From: a virus
Length of the DNA stretch: 44,812 nt
Virus record (IMG/VR): IMGVR_UViG_3300032893_000099
Location: 1 to 44,812 of that record
Direction: 5' to 3' (one strand)
Shown: positions 44,691 to 44,812 of the stretch, piece by piece
Layout of the letters: each line of letters opens with the position of its first letter
Numbering within the stretch: position 1 is the stretch's first letter
Made by a program: the position numbers and the translations under genes
The notes under the pieces: generated by a model
What the model was told of the DNA's origin: nothing
Database searches by the model: none
Seen by the model: only the letters and a program-made list of their open reading frames with translations

Positions 44691-44812
44691 TTCGCCCCCG
44701 CTTCCCGGTCGGGCGCCAGGGCAAGCGCCGCCGCGTTGATTTCGGCTTCGATTTTGTCCATGTCTTCCACGGTCAGCCGTTGGCAGGCATGGAATAGGTT
44801 GACCAGCGCGGT
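44687..44812 (-). CDS. 3' part of the 106-aa zinc-ribbon gene (partial, second copy)
   Basis: The window ends inside the gene. The visible frame ends with the same C-terminal residues and TGA as 874-1194 and is identical at the base level over the repeated 127 bases. It is expected to continue as in 1000-1194 if the contig is circularised through this allele. Confidence 0.85.
   Translation of the reverse strand, partial: TALVNLFHACQRLTVEDMDKIEAEINAAALALAPDREAGAK

Noticed and set aside
1-44812. Physical terminal redundancy or defined long terminal repeats
   Set aside because: The outer repeats (1-368 and 43757-44124) differ at 24 positions and the exact repeat is internal at 873-999. True terminal repeats would be identical and at both ends.
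1-44812. Integrase, excisionase or attachment site
   Set aside because: No tyrosine or serine recombinase motifs were seen in any plausible gene, so the interleaved inverted repeats at 39846-39928 are not interpreted as an att site.

Overview
The window is essentially a complete tailed-phage (siphovirus-type) genome of about 43.8 kb, assembled from a circular or circularly permuted molecule. Base 1 corresponds to 43757 (93.5% identity over 368 bp) and the last 127 bases repeat 873-999 exactly. The two ends therefore look like two alleles of one locus, not physical terminal repeats. There is no integrase, no large repressor and no DNA polymerase. A lytic phage using the host replisome is the simplest reading. 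The host cannot be named from the sequence. A lipoprotein-like gene with a Thr/Pro-rich linker (10728-11618) is a style common in Chloroflexota and is only a weak hint.

Leftward block (8672 down to 1, continuing across the join from 44812 to 42743): most genes are chained by 4-bp ATGA overlaps from a strong promoter at 8717-8745. It encodes a recombination-type protein, small membrane and zinc-ribbon proteins, a nuclease with its own hairpin leader, a CHC2/TOPRIM primase, a DnaB-like helicase and several DNA methyltransferases (one N6-adenine type in each allele, plus a C5-cytosine-like enzyme). Two further leftward units carry a holin-like protein with a possible Acb2/Tad1-like protein (42075-42668) and two small unknowns (41364-41937).

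Rightward accessory block (8848-15219): a leaderless small gene, a pentapeptide-repeat protein with a 15-bp homogenised array, a structured RNA leader, a PD-(D/E)XK nuclease, membrane proteins, a proteasome/HslV-like Ntn hydrolase and a PAPS-reductase-like PP-loop protein. An inverted pair of small regulator-like genes sits at 13452-13906.

Rightward virion block (15295-38910): DUF5681-type small terminase, TerL, Mu-like portal and minor head protein, a Com-like zinc ribbon overlapping a ferritin gene, protease/scaffold with a likely nested scaffold start, decoration protein, capsid, two glycosyltransferases, connectors, tail tube, tail chaperones with a -1 frameshift, tape measure, distal tail proteins, a 1001-aa fibre, GH25-type endolysin and holin-like proteins.

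Right end (38969-41351): double terminator, a leftward gene with thirteen 11-residue repeats behind an attenuator- or pseudoknot-like leader, a metallophosphoesterase, and a noncoding segment with a noncanonical tRNA-Met(CAU)-like gene flanked by its own promoter and terminators. The least expected items are the phage ferritin behind a com-like gene, the crossing-helix leader of the 11-residue-repeat gene, the tRNA-like gene, and the swapped methyltransferase allele at the contig ends.
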